DNA from: Polaromonas sp.
Lineage (GTDB): Bacteria; Pseudomonadota; Gammaproteobacteria; Burkholderiales; Burkholderiaceae_C
DNA: 11,944 nt
NCBI GenBank assembly: GCA_028292345.1
Contig: JAQGMN010000464.1
Location: forward strand, 1 to 11,944
Reading direction: 5' to 3'
Position 1 is the stretch's first letter. The number at the start of each line of letters is the position of its first letter. The notes below the pieces were generated by a model that was given only the letters and a program-made list of their open reading frames with translations, had not been told where the DNA came from and did not search any database. Below are positions 1-7,047 of the stretch, piece by piece. Both the position numbers and the translations under genes were made by a program.

Positions 1-309
1 GTGGGTCATTGCCTTACACCAAACTTTCGTTACTTGTTATTTCCCACGAAACGGCGTGTTACTTCATCCGGGTTGACCCTTACCAGCTCGGCAGACAAAA
101 TCCGTTCACTTTTCGTTCACCGGCCCATTTGCCGACTTCGAATGAATTGCAGCCTGGGAAGCGGCGCTTGATGGCGCGTAACCTGCCCTGGCTTCGTTGT
201 CCGGCACCCGGCTGAGCTTTCAGTACTGGGTTGCGCCAGGCTCACATTCAACTAGCAGTGATTCGGTTCCTTCATGGGACCAGATGTCTTTCCACGCCTT
301 AAATCTAAC
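1..309. other. Left-edge stretch without a recognisable gene
   Basis: The only open frame here (9-215, +) would begin with TTG, has no ribosome binding site and gives a protein I cannot match to any family. I see no convincing sigma-70 promoter or hairpin. The right part must hold the promoter and leader of the chitinase gene that follows, but I cannot place either. Confidence 0.4.
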
Positions 310-1467
310 ATGATGCATTCACGTCCAAAATTCAATTCGATCGTCAAAGCCCTGACTGGCGCCCTTGTGCTGTGCCTGGGCCAGGCAGCCAGCGCGGCCG
401 ATGTCGTTCCCTATTTTCATTCATGGGGCGGTTCGTTGGTTGATGCGAAACAAGCTGTCGGCATGAACTCTGCCATGCTGTCCTTTGCCACCACCAACGG
501 CAGCTGCGCGCTGGTTCCCGACCTGACGAACAAACTCGGAGATGCGCGCAATTATGTCGCGGCCGGCGGACGCCTTCTCATTTCGTTCGGCGGCGCGCAT
601 GGCGTGTATGCCGAGATCGCCTGCAAGAACGACGACCAGCTTTTCAACCTGATGGAAAAGCTGATGAGCGACGCAAATACCCGCCGCTTCGATTTCGACA
701 TTGAAGGCCACCAGCTGAAGGATGTGGAAGGCACGGCCCGCAGGGCGCGTGTTCTGGCGCGGCTCCAGGCGAAGTACCCCGACCTGTATATTTCCTTTTC
801 GCTGCCGGGCTGGCTGCGGGGCTTTGACCAGAATTCCATGAACTTGCTGAACACGACCGTGGCAGCCGGTGTGCGAATCGACATGATCAACGTGATGGCG
901 CAGAGCTTCGGCGTCGACAACCTGCGCACCATGGTGTCGCCCTCCACGGTTGGCGAAGCGTCGCTCATGACGTTCCGCGCTGCGGCCAACCAGATGACGT
1001 CGGTCTTCCGGAACAAGACCCAGGCAGAGCTTTACGCCATGATGGGCATCTCGCCCATGATTGGCAAGAACGACGATGGCTCGACCTTCACACTGGACGA
1101 CGCCTACACGGTTGCCAATTTTGCCAAGCAGAACGGGGTCGGCATTATTTCCTACTGGTCATTCCAACGCGACCGCGCGCAATCCTACAGCGGCGCGACC
1201 AACCTGGGTGCGTACAGCGGCATTGCGCAAGGCGACTTCCAGTTCTACAACATCTTCAAGAATTCCGGCGGCGGCGCTGTGAGTGCGCCCACGGCGCAGG
1301 CAGCGGCCCAGGGCGGGTCCTGCAGCGCTTCGAACTGGAGCGAAGGCAAGCCGTATGCGGCCGGCAGCATCGTGTCGTATTCGAACAGGATGTACATCGC
1401 CAAGTTCTACAACCCTGGCTACAACCCGACCATCAGCACCTACTACTGGTCCCAGTACGCCTGCTAA
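310..1467 (+). CDS. Secreted GH18 chitinase-like glycosidase with C-terminal binding module
   Basis: Predicted exported glycoside hydrolase of family 18, which cleaves beta-1,4-N-acetylglucosamine polymers such as chitin. Numbering is from the ATG at 310 (385 residues). Residues 1-29 form a signal peptide with a Lys/Arg n-region, a hydrophobic core and an ASA|AD cleavage site. The catalytic core has FGGAHG near 93-98 and the GH18 active-site strand FDFDIEG at 127-133. Asp128, Asp130 and Glu132 form DxDxE, with Glu132 the expected proton donor; the outer Asp of the fuller DxxDxDxE motif is Arg here. NVMAQSFG near 194 and ISYW near 280-283 match later GH18 barrel strands. A Gly/Ala/Ser/Gln-rich linker leads to a Cys-bounded module (338-385) with aromatic residues and NPGYNPTISTYYW, like CBM5/12-type chitin-binding modules. 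An in-frame ATG at 274 would add 12 residues before the signal peptide. Neither start has a clear Shine-Dalgarno, so 310 rests on signal-peptide shape. The exact substrate is inferred. Confidence 0.82.
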   Translation: MMHSRPKFNSIVKALTGALVLCLGQAASAADVVPYFHSWGGSLVDAKQAVGMNSAMLSFATTNGSCALVPDLTNKLGDARNYVAAGGRLLISFGGAHGVYAEIACKNDDQLFNLMEKLMSDANTRRFDFDIEGHQLKDVEGTARRARVLARLQAKYPDLYISFSLPGWLRGFDQNSMNLLNTTVAAGVRIDMINVMAQSFGVDNLRTMVSPSTVGEASLMTFRAAANQMTSVFRNKTQAELYAMMGISPMIGKNDDGSTFTLDDAYTVANFAKQNGVGIISYWSFQRDRAQSYSGATNLGAYSGIAQGDFQFYNIFKNSGGGAVSAPTAQAAAQGGSCSASNWSEGKPYAAGSIVSYSNRMYIAKFYNPGYNPTISTYYWSQYAC

Positions 1468-1576
1468 CCTGCTAAGAACCAGGGGCCCGGCCTGGACTCC
1501 GTTTTTCCAGGCACAGGCCTGGGATGGCGAAACGTCCAGAGCCCGGTGAAGGGCTCCGGGCGACTGCCCCAACTTC

Positions 1577-1598
1577 AAGCCGGCGCATGCCGGCTTTT
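1577..1598. terminator. Bidirectional hairpin terminator between convergent genes
   Basis: An 8-bp perfect stem (AAGCCGGC / GCCGGCTT) with loop GCAT is followed by TT on the plus strand, making a run of four T with the stem end. It lies between the chitinase stop (1467) and the stop of the convergent receiver gene (1610), so it can serve both. The T tract is short. Confidence 0.65.
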
Positions 1599-1609
1599 CC
1601 AATTCCTGG

Positions 1610-1990
1610 CTAGTCCTGGTGATGCGTGCTTTCCTCGAAGACGTAGTGGGTGAACTCGTCAAGTTCGGTTGACTTGTCGAAAAACGCATCGGCCCCCGCG
1701 GACATGCACAGGTCGCGCATTTGCGGGGTCGGATAGTTCGTCAAAACGATGATTTTCTGCGCAAGCGTCCGGTGAAGCTGCTTGATCACCTGGAGCCCAT
1801 TGCCCTGGGCCAGCCACAGGTCCACCACCACCACGTCCCAGGAACACCTGTGGGCGCTCAGCCAGCGGCAGGCTTCGCATTCGCTTCCCGACGAGCCGAT
1901 CACCTTGGTATCGGTCATTTCCTCCAGGGCTTCAGCAAGCCACTCAAGGATGATCGGATTGTCTTCAACAAGGTAGATTCTCAACTGCAT
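1610..1990 (-). CDS. Stand-alone response regulator receiver protein
   Basis: Single-domain CheY-like receiver of 126 residues with no output domain. Phosphorylation by a histidine kinase would have to be read out through protein contacts. Numbering from the ATG at 1990: acidic pocket Glu9-Asp10, phospho-acceptor Asp57 in VVVVDLWLAQGNGL (the glycine eight residues later fits the family), switch Thr84 in VLTN, and invariant Lys106 in FFDKS. All catalytic positions are present and the length is typical of one receiver fold. A TTG two codons upstream is also open, but the ATG gives the normal short N-terminus before the first strand (RIYLVEDN). No strong ribosome binding site is visible. No kinase lies next to it; it converges on the chitinase gene. 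It resembles the second receiver at 11403-11795 (DKSTELDEF versus DKATELDQF, both with VLTN). The partner kinase is unknown. Confidence 0.88.
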   Translation of the reverse strand: MQLRIYLVEDNPIILEWLAEALEEMTDTKVIGSSGSECEACRWLSAHRCSWDVVVVDLWLAQGNGLQVIKQLHRTLAQKIIVLTNYPTPQMRDLCMSAGADAFFDKSTELDEFTHYVFEESTHHQD

Positions 1991-2452
1991 GACCAAGGGT
2001 AACCAATGCCCTGTAGTTAAAAGTAGGACACCGGCCTTGCTGCACCTAAGGCTGATACGCCCCTTCGGCTTTTTATCGCCTCAGTCGCTGCGCAACCGGC
2101 ACGGCCTGCCTGCCGGGCAGGTTTGGCAAGGAACGGGCGGCTTTGGCGTCAATGTCCAGGTCGAGGGGCAAAACCCGGCCCGAGGTGCCCGGCCGCATCC
2201 GCCTTGACCAGCCAGCCACTTTTTCAGCATCAAATAAGCCTTTTGCGCACGCGCTTCCTATGCCATTAGCTATAAGTTTTATAGCAAAAATCATCAACCC
2301 CATTGGACGCCGTGGGAAAGCCCGAGTGAATACGCGCTGGCTTTCACGGATGGGAGACAGCCTGCGTGCGGGGTCGTCAATCAAAAATCCGGTGGCACCT
2401 GGCCATTGCGGGCCAACGATCCATGTCAGCCCGGCGCCAGCGGCAAGCGCCA
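1991..2452. other. Intergenic stretch between receiver gene and umuC
   Basis: About 460 bases without a gene I can support. Frames that are open here are continuations of shadow frames of umuC and lack recognisable sequence. The stretch holds the 2269-2285 palindrome and, just past the umuC stop, a GGCGC/GCGCC hairpin at 2433-2451 without a T tract. The promoter of the minus-strand receiver gene must lie at the left end but is not obvious. Confidence 0.45.
2269..2285. repeat. Short palindromic intergenic repeat of Comamonadaceae type
   Basis: GCTATAAGTTTTATAGC has perfect 7-bp arms and a 3-base loop, and is followed by a run of A. From memory, near-identical AT-rich palindromes recur in intergenic regions of Polaromonas, Rhodoferax and Acidovorax genomes. 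Only one copy is seen here, so calling it a repeat depends on that outside knowledge. It could also act as a weak terminator. Confidence 0.5.
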
Positions 2453-3751
2453 TCAGGCGCGCGCCACCGGCATGTCCGCCCAGCATGTGGTGTACCCCGG
2501 CGTGCGCCTTTCCTGCTTCATCGCCCAGGCATGCGGCCCCCCCGCCAGCCCGGCGCTGGCCATCTGCACGGTGCCCCGGCCGTAGCGCCGGTTGAGTTCG
2601 TCCATGGCCGTCATCAGGCCGCTTCTGTTGGGCGCCTCGTCGCGCTGCAGATCCAGCTCGGCCTGCAGCACGGTGTTGGGCTGCAGTTCGAGCAGCATCA
2701 CGCCGGCCTTGGCCAGCTGGTAGCCCGGCCGGTAGATGGCGCGCAGGCTCCTGAGCGCTGCCGCGACGATCACGCCCGTGTCGGCGCTGGGCCGGCGCAG
2801 CGGCATGCTGATCGAGCGGCTGTACTGCGCTTCTGGCCGGAACGGACTGGTGCGGACAAAAACCAGCACCTGGCCGGCCAGGCTGCCTTGCTGGCGCAGC
2901 TTGTGCGCCGCCCGGCTGGCAAACTCGGTGACCGCTTCGCCCAGGTCCGCCAGATGCGTGACCGGACGCCCGAAGGAACGGGTGCAGGCAATTTCCTGCT
3001 TGCGCGCCGGAGCCAGCTCCAGCGCAATGCACGGCATGCCCTGCAGTTCGCGCACGGTGCGCTCGAGCACCACCGACCAGCGGCGGCGCACCATGCCCGG
3101 ATCGAGCCGGGCCAGGTCCCGCGCGGTGTGGATGCCGCTTTCCCTGAGCTGCGCCGTGAGGCGCCGCCCGACGCCCCAGACTTCGTTGACAGCCGTCATT
3201 GCCAGCGCTTCGTCCAGCGCGGCCGGGGTCAATGACGCGAGGTTGCACACCTGCGCCAGGTCGGCCGGATAGCTGCCCGGCTTGCGCTCGGCGGTTTTCG
3301 CAATGTGGTTGGCCAGCTTGGCCAGCGTCTTGGTCGCGCCCATGCCCACGCAGCACGGAATGCCGATCCAGTCCAGGATGCGCTCGCGCAGCTTGACGCC
3401 GCGCGCCCTTAGGCAGCCGCGCACGCCGCCCAGGTCGATGAAGGACTCGTCGATCGAGTAGATTTCCTGCGCAGGTCCCAGGCCGGCGGCCAGGCTCATC
3501 ATGCGGTCGCTCATGTCGCCGTACAGCGCAAAGTTGGCCGACAGCGCGACCAGCCCGCTTGACGCCGCCAGGTGCTCGATCTCAAACCAGGGCGCGCCCA
3601 TGGCAATCCCGAGCGCCTTGGCTTCGTTCGACCGGGCAATGGCGCAACCGTCGTTGTTGGACAGCACCACCACCGGATGGCCCGCCAGGCTGGGCCGAAA
3701 CACGCGTTCGCAGCTCACATAGAAGTTGTTGCCATCGACCAGCGCGTACAT
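2453..3751 (-). CDS. umuC: DNA polymerase V catalytic subunit UmuC (Y-family)
   Basis: Translesion DNA polymerase subunit that, with two copies of processed UmuD, copies past damaged bases in the SOS response. The 432 residues are close to the E. coli length (422). The N-terminal motif ALVDGNNFYVSCERVF holds metal ligand Asp6, and YSIDESFIDL holds Asp101 and Glu102, so all three catalytic acids are present. VGMGATKTLAKLANHIAK (about 135-152) and VWGVGRRL (about 191-198) match the following Y-family regions, the latter a helix-hairpin-helix-like DNA contact. The little-finger region follows, then the UmuC-specific tail ending in the expected TPGYTTCW. The ATG at 3751 is preceded by a strong AAGGAG (3758-3763) with a 6-base spacer. 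The gene starts 12 bases after the umuD stop, so the two form an operon under the LexA box at 4197-4212. No break or missing key residue was seen. Confidence 0.96.
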   Translation of the reverse strand: MYALVDGNNFYVSCERVFRPSLAGHPVVVLSNNDGCAIARSNEAKALGIAMGAPWFEIEHLAASSGLVALSANFALYGDMSDRMMSLAAGLGPAQEIYSIDESFIDLGGVRGCLRARGVKLRERILDWIGIPCCVGMGATKTLAKLANHIAKTAERKPGSYPADLAQVCNLASLTPAALDEALAMTAVNEVWGVGRRLTAQLRESGIHTARDLARLDPGMVRRRWSVVLERTVRELQGMPCIALELAPARKQEIACTRSFGRPVTHLADLGEAVTEFASRAAHKLRQQGSLAGQVLVFVRTSPFRPEAQYSRSISMPLRRPSADTGVIVAAALRSLRAIYRPGYQLAKAGVMLLELQPNTVLQAELDLQRDEAPNRSGLMTAMDELNRRYGRGTVQMASAGLAGGPHAWAMKQERRTPGYTTCWADMPVARA

Positions 3752-3757
3752 GGCAGG

Positions 3758-3763
3758 CTCCTT
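3758..3763 (-). promoter_or_regulatory. Strong ribosome binding site of umuC
   Basis: AAGGAG on the minus strand lies six bases before the umuC ATG, in the short umuD-umuC gap. It fixes the umuC start and contrasts with the lack of any such site before umuD. Confidence 0.8.
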
Positions 3764-4204
3764 CTAGGCGCGAAACTGCTTGATGCAGGCCGTCACCACT
3801 CCCCAGACCTCCAGTTGTTGGCCGTCATGGGGCACGATGTCGGGAAAGGTCGGGTTGGCCGCCTGCAGCTTGACGCGCCCGCCCAGCTGGTACAGGCGCT
3901 TGACGGTGAATTCACCATCGACCACCGCCACGACGATGTGCTGGTGCCGGGGCGTGACTGCGCGGTTCACCACCATGATGTCGTTGTCAAAAATGCCCGC
4001 CTGCACCATGGAGTGGCCACGGGCGCGGAGTAAAAAGGTGGCCTGCGGATGCGTGATCAGCACCTGCGTGAGGTCGATGCGCTGGGCGCCGAGGTCTTCG
4101 GCCGGCGACGGAAAACCGGCGCAGACCCGGCTGATGAGCAGTCGTGCCAGCAGCGGTGCGTCGGAAACGGGCACTGGCTGTGCTGGCGAAAATATACTGT
4201 TCAT
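3764..4204 (-). CDS. umuD: UmuD, SOS-regulated self-cleaving polymerase V subunit
   Basis: LexA-like S24 peptidase-fold protein. RecA filaments stimulate its self-cleavage, and the shortened form joins UmuC to make polymerase V. The 146 residues have the family layout. The cleavage site lies in CAGFPSPAED, between Ala29 and Gly30; E. coli UmuD has Cys-Gly there, so this one uses the Ala-Gly pair of LexA and MucA. Catalytic Ser65 sits in GHSM and Lys102 in VDGEFTVKRLY. The C-terminal beta fold (LEVWGVVTACIK) is complete. The ATG at 4204 is the only sensible in-frame start and has no Shine-Dalgarno. The LexA box covers this codon and a good -10 element ends so that transcription would begin at the A of ATG. 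I therefore expect a leaderless or nearly leaderless message. It is followed at once by umuC. Confidence 0.95.
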   Translation of the reverse strand: MNSIFSPAQPVPVSDAPLLARLLISRVCAGFPSPAEDLGAQRIDLTQVLITHPQATFLLRARGHSMVQAGIFDNDIMVVNRAVTPRHQHIVVAVVDGEFTVKRLYQLGGRVKLQAANPTFPDIVPHDGQQLEVWGVVTACIKQFRA

Positions 4205-4212
4205 GCATACAG
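4197..4212 (-). promoter_or_regulatory. LexA (SOS) operator of umuDC
   Basis: CTGT-TCATGCAT-ACAG is the CTGT-N8-ACAG consensus of proteobacterial LexA boxes. The symmetry extends outward to 9-bp arms (4192-4200 and 4209-4217). It overlaps the umuD start codon at 4202-4204 and the predicted -10, so bound LexA would block RNA polymerase directly. Confidence 0.93.
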
Positions 4213-4239
4213 TATATGGCGATGCATGTGTTTGCTCCA
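4211..4239 (-). promoter_or_regulatory. Predicted sigma-70 promoter of umuDC
   Basis: On the minus strand TATACT (4216-4211) is a five-of-six match to TATAAT. Seventeen bases upstream is TGGAGC (4239-4234), only a three-of-six match to TTGACA. A start seven bases after the -10 falls on 4204, the A of the umuD ATG. The -10 lies inside the LexA box arm. Confidence 0.55.
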
Positions 4240-4307
4240 GGTGTTTCTAGCTCGGCAGCTGTAAATGCCGCTGGCGTTGCGTCGCGGGCATCGGTTCAGG
4301 ACAGCGA

Positions 4308-4330
4308 AAAGCCCGCATGCTGCGGGCTTT
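4308..4330. terminator. Hairpin terminator downstream of the small lysine-rich gene
   Basis: Perfect 10-bp arms AAAGCCCGCA / TGCGGGCTTT with a 3-base loop; read on the minus strand the stem ends in TTTT. It lies 63 bases past the stop of the 52-residue gene and upstream of the divergent side of umuDC, so it would insulate umuDC from that gene. Confidence 0.72.
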
Positions 4331-4393
4331 GAAAGCGAAGCCAACTCCGGCTGAAAATTTATTCGGCCATTGCCCAGGGTCGGCCGGTTTCAA

Positions 4394-4552
4394 TCAGGGG
4401 GTGGTCTTTTTCTCGCCGTGCTTGTGCGGTCCGGTCGGAGAGTTGGTTGAACTCTTTTTAGCCTGCGCCTTGTCGCCTGTCTGGCCCGTGGCTGCGGTTT
4501 TCTTGGGTGCGTGGTTTTTGCCGCCTTGGGAGTCTTTGGTGTTTTGAGGCAT
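4394..4552 (-). CDS. Small lysine-rich hypothetical protein (52 aa)
   Basis: Short gene that a usual length cut-off would miss. It encodes 52 residues beginning MPQNTKDSQGG and ending GPHKHGEKKTTP. The protein is rich in Lys, Thr, Ser, Gly and Gln, with no hydrophobic segment, Cys or recognised domain, so it is probably cytoplasmic, basic and disordered. It recalls small basic nucleic-acid-associated or stress proteins only in composition. Support for a real gene: AAGGAA lies about seven bases before the ATG on the minus strand, the codons look coding in a GC-rich genome, and a strong hairpin follows the stop. It is transcribed in the same direction as umuDC but separated by that hairpin and the LexA box. 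Function unknown. Confidence 0.66.
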   Translation of the reverse strand: MPQNTKDSQGGKNHAPKKTAATGQTGDKAQAKKSSTNSPTGPHKHGEKKTTP

Positions 4553-5108
4553 CTTCATTCCTTGGGTCATGCGGCTGAACCAATTTCAACCGGCCGTCTG
4601 ACTTTAAGCAAGCGGCAAGCGTTGCGATGTCAGGAAAATAACATCTGGCCGTAGGACGGTTTCATCGGCTGGACATGCTGGTTGGTCGCATGGAAGGCCA
4701 CAAGCAAATGTGAGCCTGAATGAATGCGTTCCTATTCGCATTGCTTGACAAGGTATGCGGCGGCTTTTTTACGATGCCACGATCTTCTTTGACGTATTGG
4801 AGTTCGGCCTTGAACGGGCGCAAATCATCGGACTGTGATTTCCGGGGTGTTCGGGCCTCAGGGTCAAGCTGTAACGCCAGATGCATGAGTGCAGGCTGTG
4901 TGGGGGTTGACTGACATCGAGCCTGGCATCCACTTCAGCCACCCGGTGGCCCCATTCCGTTTGGAACCTTCAATTTTGAATTCTTTTGAAAACCTTGGCT
5001 GCATGTTCAGGAACACCTTTTTCACCTCTTGAAAACGAGGTTATCAAATGTCTAAACCCGCCGCGATTCAGTTTCTTCATTAATCCCCAAGACCCAGAAT
5101 CTCTTTTA
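4553..5108. other. Intergenic stretch holding an IS remnant
   Basis: Between the small gene and the SGNH esterase the only recognisable content is the decayed IS3-type sequence at 4662-4886. Base composition shifts from GC-rich to visibly AT-richer across this stretch. A 36-codon minus-strand frame (5080-4970) lies just past the esterase stop and is not recognisable. Confidence 0.5.
4662..4886 (-). pseudogene. Decayed IS3-family transposase remnant (orfA end / orfB start)
   Basis: The minus-strand translation contains DLRPFKAELQYVKEDRGIVKK, which fits the leucine-zipper-like C-terminal part of IS3-family OrfA (typically xLRxLRxELxxVKxERDILKKAAAY). Reading one base back at the run of six A (about 4768-4773) restores KKAAAYLVKQ followed by a stop, so one A appears to have been lost. 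In the first frame NAFIQAHICLWPSM resembles the start of OrfB (KYAFIxxHxxLWPVxxMC). Sequence on both sides is unrelated. The N-terminal helix-turn-helix of OrfA, the DDE catalytic domain of OrfB and any terminal inverted repeats are missing. This is therefore a dead fragment and not a working element. It points away from the esterase gene, as does the second remnant at 7048. Confidence 0.66.
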
Positions 5109-6548
5109 TTAAATTCCCAAATTTCTAATAAACTGCGCAAGATAATTTGCGACTTCGAGGTCGGCGGCTTTGGTGGGATGCCCGCTGCATCCGTTCCAGT
5201 CTCTGATCGGGAACTCGGCGTAGCGAACTTTTGTTTCACCACTGTTTAAAATTTGGTTGTAGGCTGCCTGAACATAGCCTTGCTGGTTGCTCCACGCATG
5301 GGTCGCCGCAATGAGCATTGCCGATGGATAACGCGAGCGAATGGTTTTGAAAAGATCGACATAGGCAGAAACAAAATCCGTTTGATTCGGCGCACCGTCC
5401 CAGAAATCATTGTTGCCTAGATTGACGACCACAACGGTTGGTTGCATCCCGGGAGCAATTGAATTCGAGCCTGCGCTGTTTGCTTCACCAATCAGATCCT
5501 GAGAATAGTAAAAAGGCATTGATGGACCACTGACCGACGGACCCGCATTGCCATAATTACGATAAACACCGATTCCTGAAATACTGATATTCGTCGCAGG
5601 CGCTTCGCCTAGCTGCACGGCTGTTTGCTGAGCGTAGGACCAATAGGCACTTTCAGTAACAGTTGAAAATCCGCAAGGCATCGTACCGAGGTTGCCAAAC
5701 CCCGCAGTGATCGAATCTCCCACAAATTCCAACCTGTATTTATTGGGATATTCCGGAGGCGACACAAGCTGACCTGTTTCACCAAAGGAAAAACCCATAA
5801 ACTGTGACGGTCCCGCTTGAGCGCCTTCAGACTCGCGCATCAGCAAAACCTTGTGCGTGCCATTGCCCAAACCGGTAGCCAGGCTATACGCATTCGTGCC
5901 GACAGAGACTGTAAACCTCCTGACCGGCTGATCATCGATCACATAAGCATAGTAGACCCGGGCATCCGATTCGTTCAACGTGACTGAAATTGAAGTGCCG
6001 CTGAATTGCGCCGACATGGAAGATCCAGACCAAGAGTAACGGGGCGCCGCTGGATTCGTGTAGTCGAAGCGGCCATGAAATTTAACAGCCGAAGTTGTGG
6101 CTGCGCTGCAGGAAAAGCTCTTCCAGAAGAAAGTGCTGACAGTTGGAATGTAGCCAGGATTGGCATAAGCCGCCTTATAAAAACCATCCTTGTATTTAAC
6201 AATATCACCGGTTTGGTATTGTTTGAATTGAACCCAGTCTGGATAATTGCACATGACAGGTGCCGGTGCCGATACAGGTCCTGCGCAAAGGGATTTCAAG
6301 GCCCAATAATAGGTGCTGATGGTAGGGCGAATGCCGGGTCCCGCAGCTACTTTGGCGAAGTAAAGATTCCCATCTGTGTATTTAACAATGCTTCCGGCTG
6401 CGTAAGAATTCGTTTGCGCCCAATTTACACTGGTCGCGCAAGTCTGAGCAATTGCTGGATTGCTGATCCCTATCACCAATAACAAAGCAGCGAACATGCC
6501 TTTCCAGCTATTTTTTAAATAGCTGATCACTGTGTCTGAAGTGAGCAT
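5109..6548 (-). CDS. Secreted SGNH/CE2-like esterase with two N-terminal binding modules
   Basis: Predicted exported carbohydrate deacetylase or esterase of 479 residues. Residues 1-34 are a signal peptide (hydrophobic core about 18-32, AIA|QT cleavage). Two Cys-bounded modules follow, 37-88 and 100-147, each with the pattern G(S/D)IVKY...RPTISTYYW or IPTVSTFFW. They resemble the chitinase C-terminal module. Residues about 155-260 look like the beta-sandwich preceding the catalytic domain in carbohydrate esterase family 2. The SGNH domain has GDSIT (Ser279), LGNNDF (Gly378, Asn380) and DWNGCSGHP (His457), the usual nucleophile, oxyanion and His blocks. CE2 enzymes remove acetyl groups from polysaccharides; with these modules an acetylated chitin- or xylan-like substrate is likely but unproven. 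ATG at 6548 has AAAGGAG 10 bases upstream. The gene is AT-richer than its neighbours and lies between two IS3 remnants, suggesting transfer. Confidence 0.83.
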   Translation of the reverse strand: MLTSDTVISYLKNSWKGMFAALLLVIGISNPAIAQTCATSVNWAQTNSYAAGSIVKYTDGNLYFAKVAAGPGIRPTISTYYWALKSLCAGPVSAPAPVMCNYPDWVQFKQYQTGDIVKYKDGFYKAAYANPGYIPTVSTFFWKSFSCSAATTSAVKFHGRFDYTNPAAPRYSWSGSSMSAQFSGTSISVTLNESDARVYYAYVIDDQPVRRFTVSVGTNAYSLATGLGNGTHKVLLMRESEGAQAGPSQFMGFSFGETGQLVSPPEYPNKYRLEFVGDSITAGFGNLGTMPCGFSTVTESAYWSYAQQTAVQLGEAPATNISISGIGVYRNYGNAGPSVSGPSMPFYYSQDLIGEANSAGSNSIAPGMQPTVVVVNLGNNDFWDGAPNQTDFVSAYVDLFKTIRSRYPSAMLIAATHAWSNQQGYVQAAYNQILNSGETKVRYAEFPIRDWNGCSGHPTKAADLEVANYLAQFIRNLGI

Positions 6549-7047
6549 TTTTCAGTCTCTCCTTTCTGTTACGGATTAACCTGAAGATATTTACGGTTCC
6601 GTGGCCAGCCTTCCCAACAGATTCTGACTTGGCAACGTGAGCATTAAAGTCGCCCACAGCAAGCATCTTTCTCAAACTTGGGTCTTGTACTTGATAAACC
6701 TCATCCAAGAAACCGCCAAACGTTTGGTCTCCGCCTTCATGAATTCAAATGTCTGGCACTGCAGGAAAATATGAAAACCGATGTTGGAAATTCTTGTTAT
6801 TGACGCTGGATCATGCTTTCATTCAGTTAATGAAAAAGACAAACTTCGTATTTGTTACTCAGGTTGCAAAATTCGCGTTACAAAGCAGAGGTTGCCGGAA
6901 ATTTCGGGCACTCAGTCTTGTCGCAAGACTGGTTGATAAACGGGATTGGCGCTGAAAAGCAATGTGCTTTCCAAAAGGACATTCATGCACATCGAACTGA
7001 ATCGCCCTCGTATTTGAGCAGCGTCCAACTTTTAGAAAAATGGGGCC
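6549..7047. other. AT-richer intergenic stretch with an EEP-like reading-frame fragment
   Basis: About 500 bases without a supported gene. On the minus strand 6571-6747 reads TFGGFLDEVY...AVGDFNAHVA...GKAGHGTVN, which resembles the GDFNA block of endonuclease/exonuclease/phosphatase proteins, but the frame runs into the esterase start and has no intact ends. Plus-strand frames here are unrecognisable. The leader and promoter of the esterase gene must lie at 6549-6620. The right end (7023-7047) may be the left tip of the IS3 remnant. Confidence 0.4.

Noticed and set aside
9..215. Open frame at the left edge (68 codons)
   Set aside because: It begins with TTG, has no ribosome binding site and no recognisable sequence.
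1539..1561. Alternative hairpins (GAGCCC/GGGCTC versus GCCCGG/CCGGGC) after the chitinase gene, as a switch-like structure
   Set aside because: They are mutually exclusive short stems without conserved context or a downstream gene to regulate; a normal terminator follows.
2433..2451. GGCGC/GCGCC hairpin just past the umuC stop as a terminator
   Set aside because: The stem is only five base pairs with a nine-base loop and there is no T tract on the minus strand.
2073..3356. 427-codon open frame on the minus strand overlapping umuC
   Set aside because: Its composition is Ala/Gly/Arg/Gln-rich as expected of a shadow of a GC-rich gene, and the true umuC frame has all catalytic motifs.
4768..4773. 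Run of six A in the IS3 remnant as a programmed frameshift site
   Set aside because: IS3 elements do use A-rich slippery sites, but here the surrounding frames are already broken and a lost A explains the pattern better.
4970..5080. 36-codon minus-strand frame just after the esterase stop (starts MKKLNRGG)
   Set aside because: Only a weak G-rich site precedes the ATG, the sequence is unrecognised, and chance frames of this length are common in AT-richer DNA.
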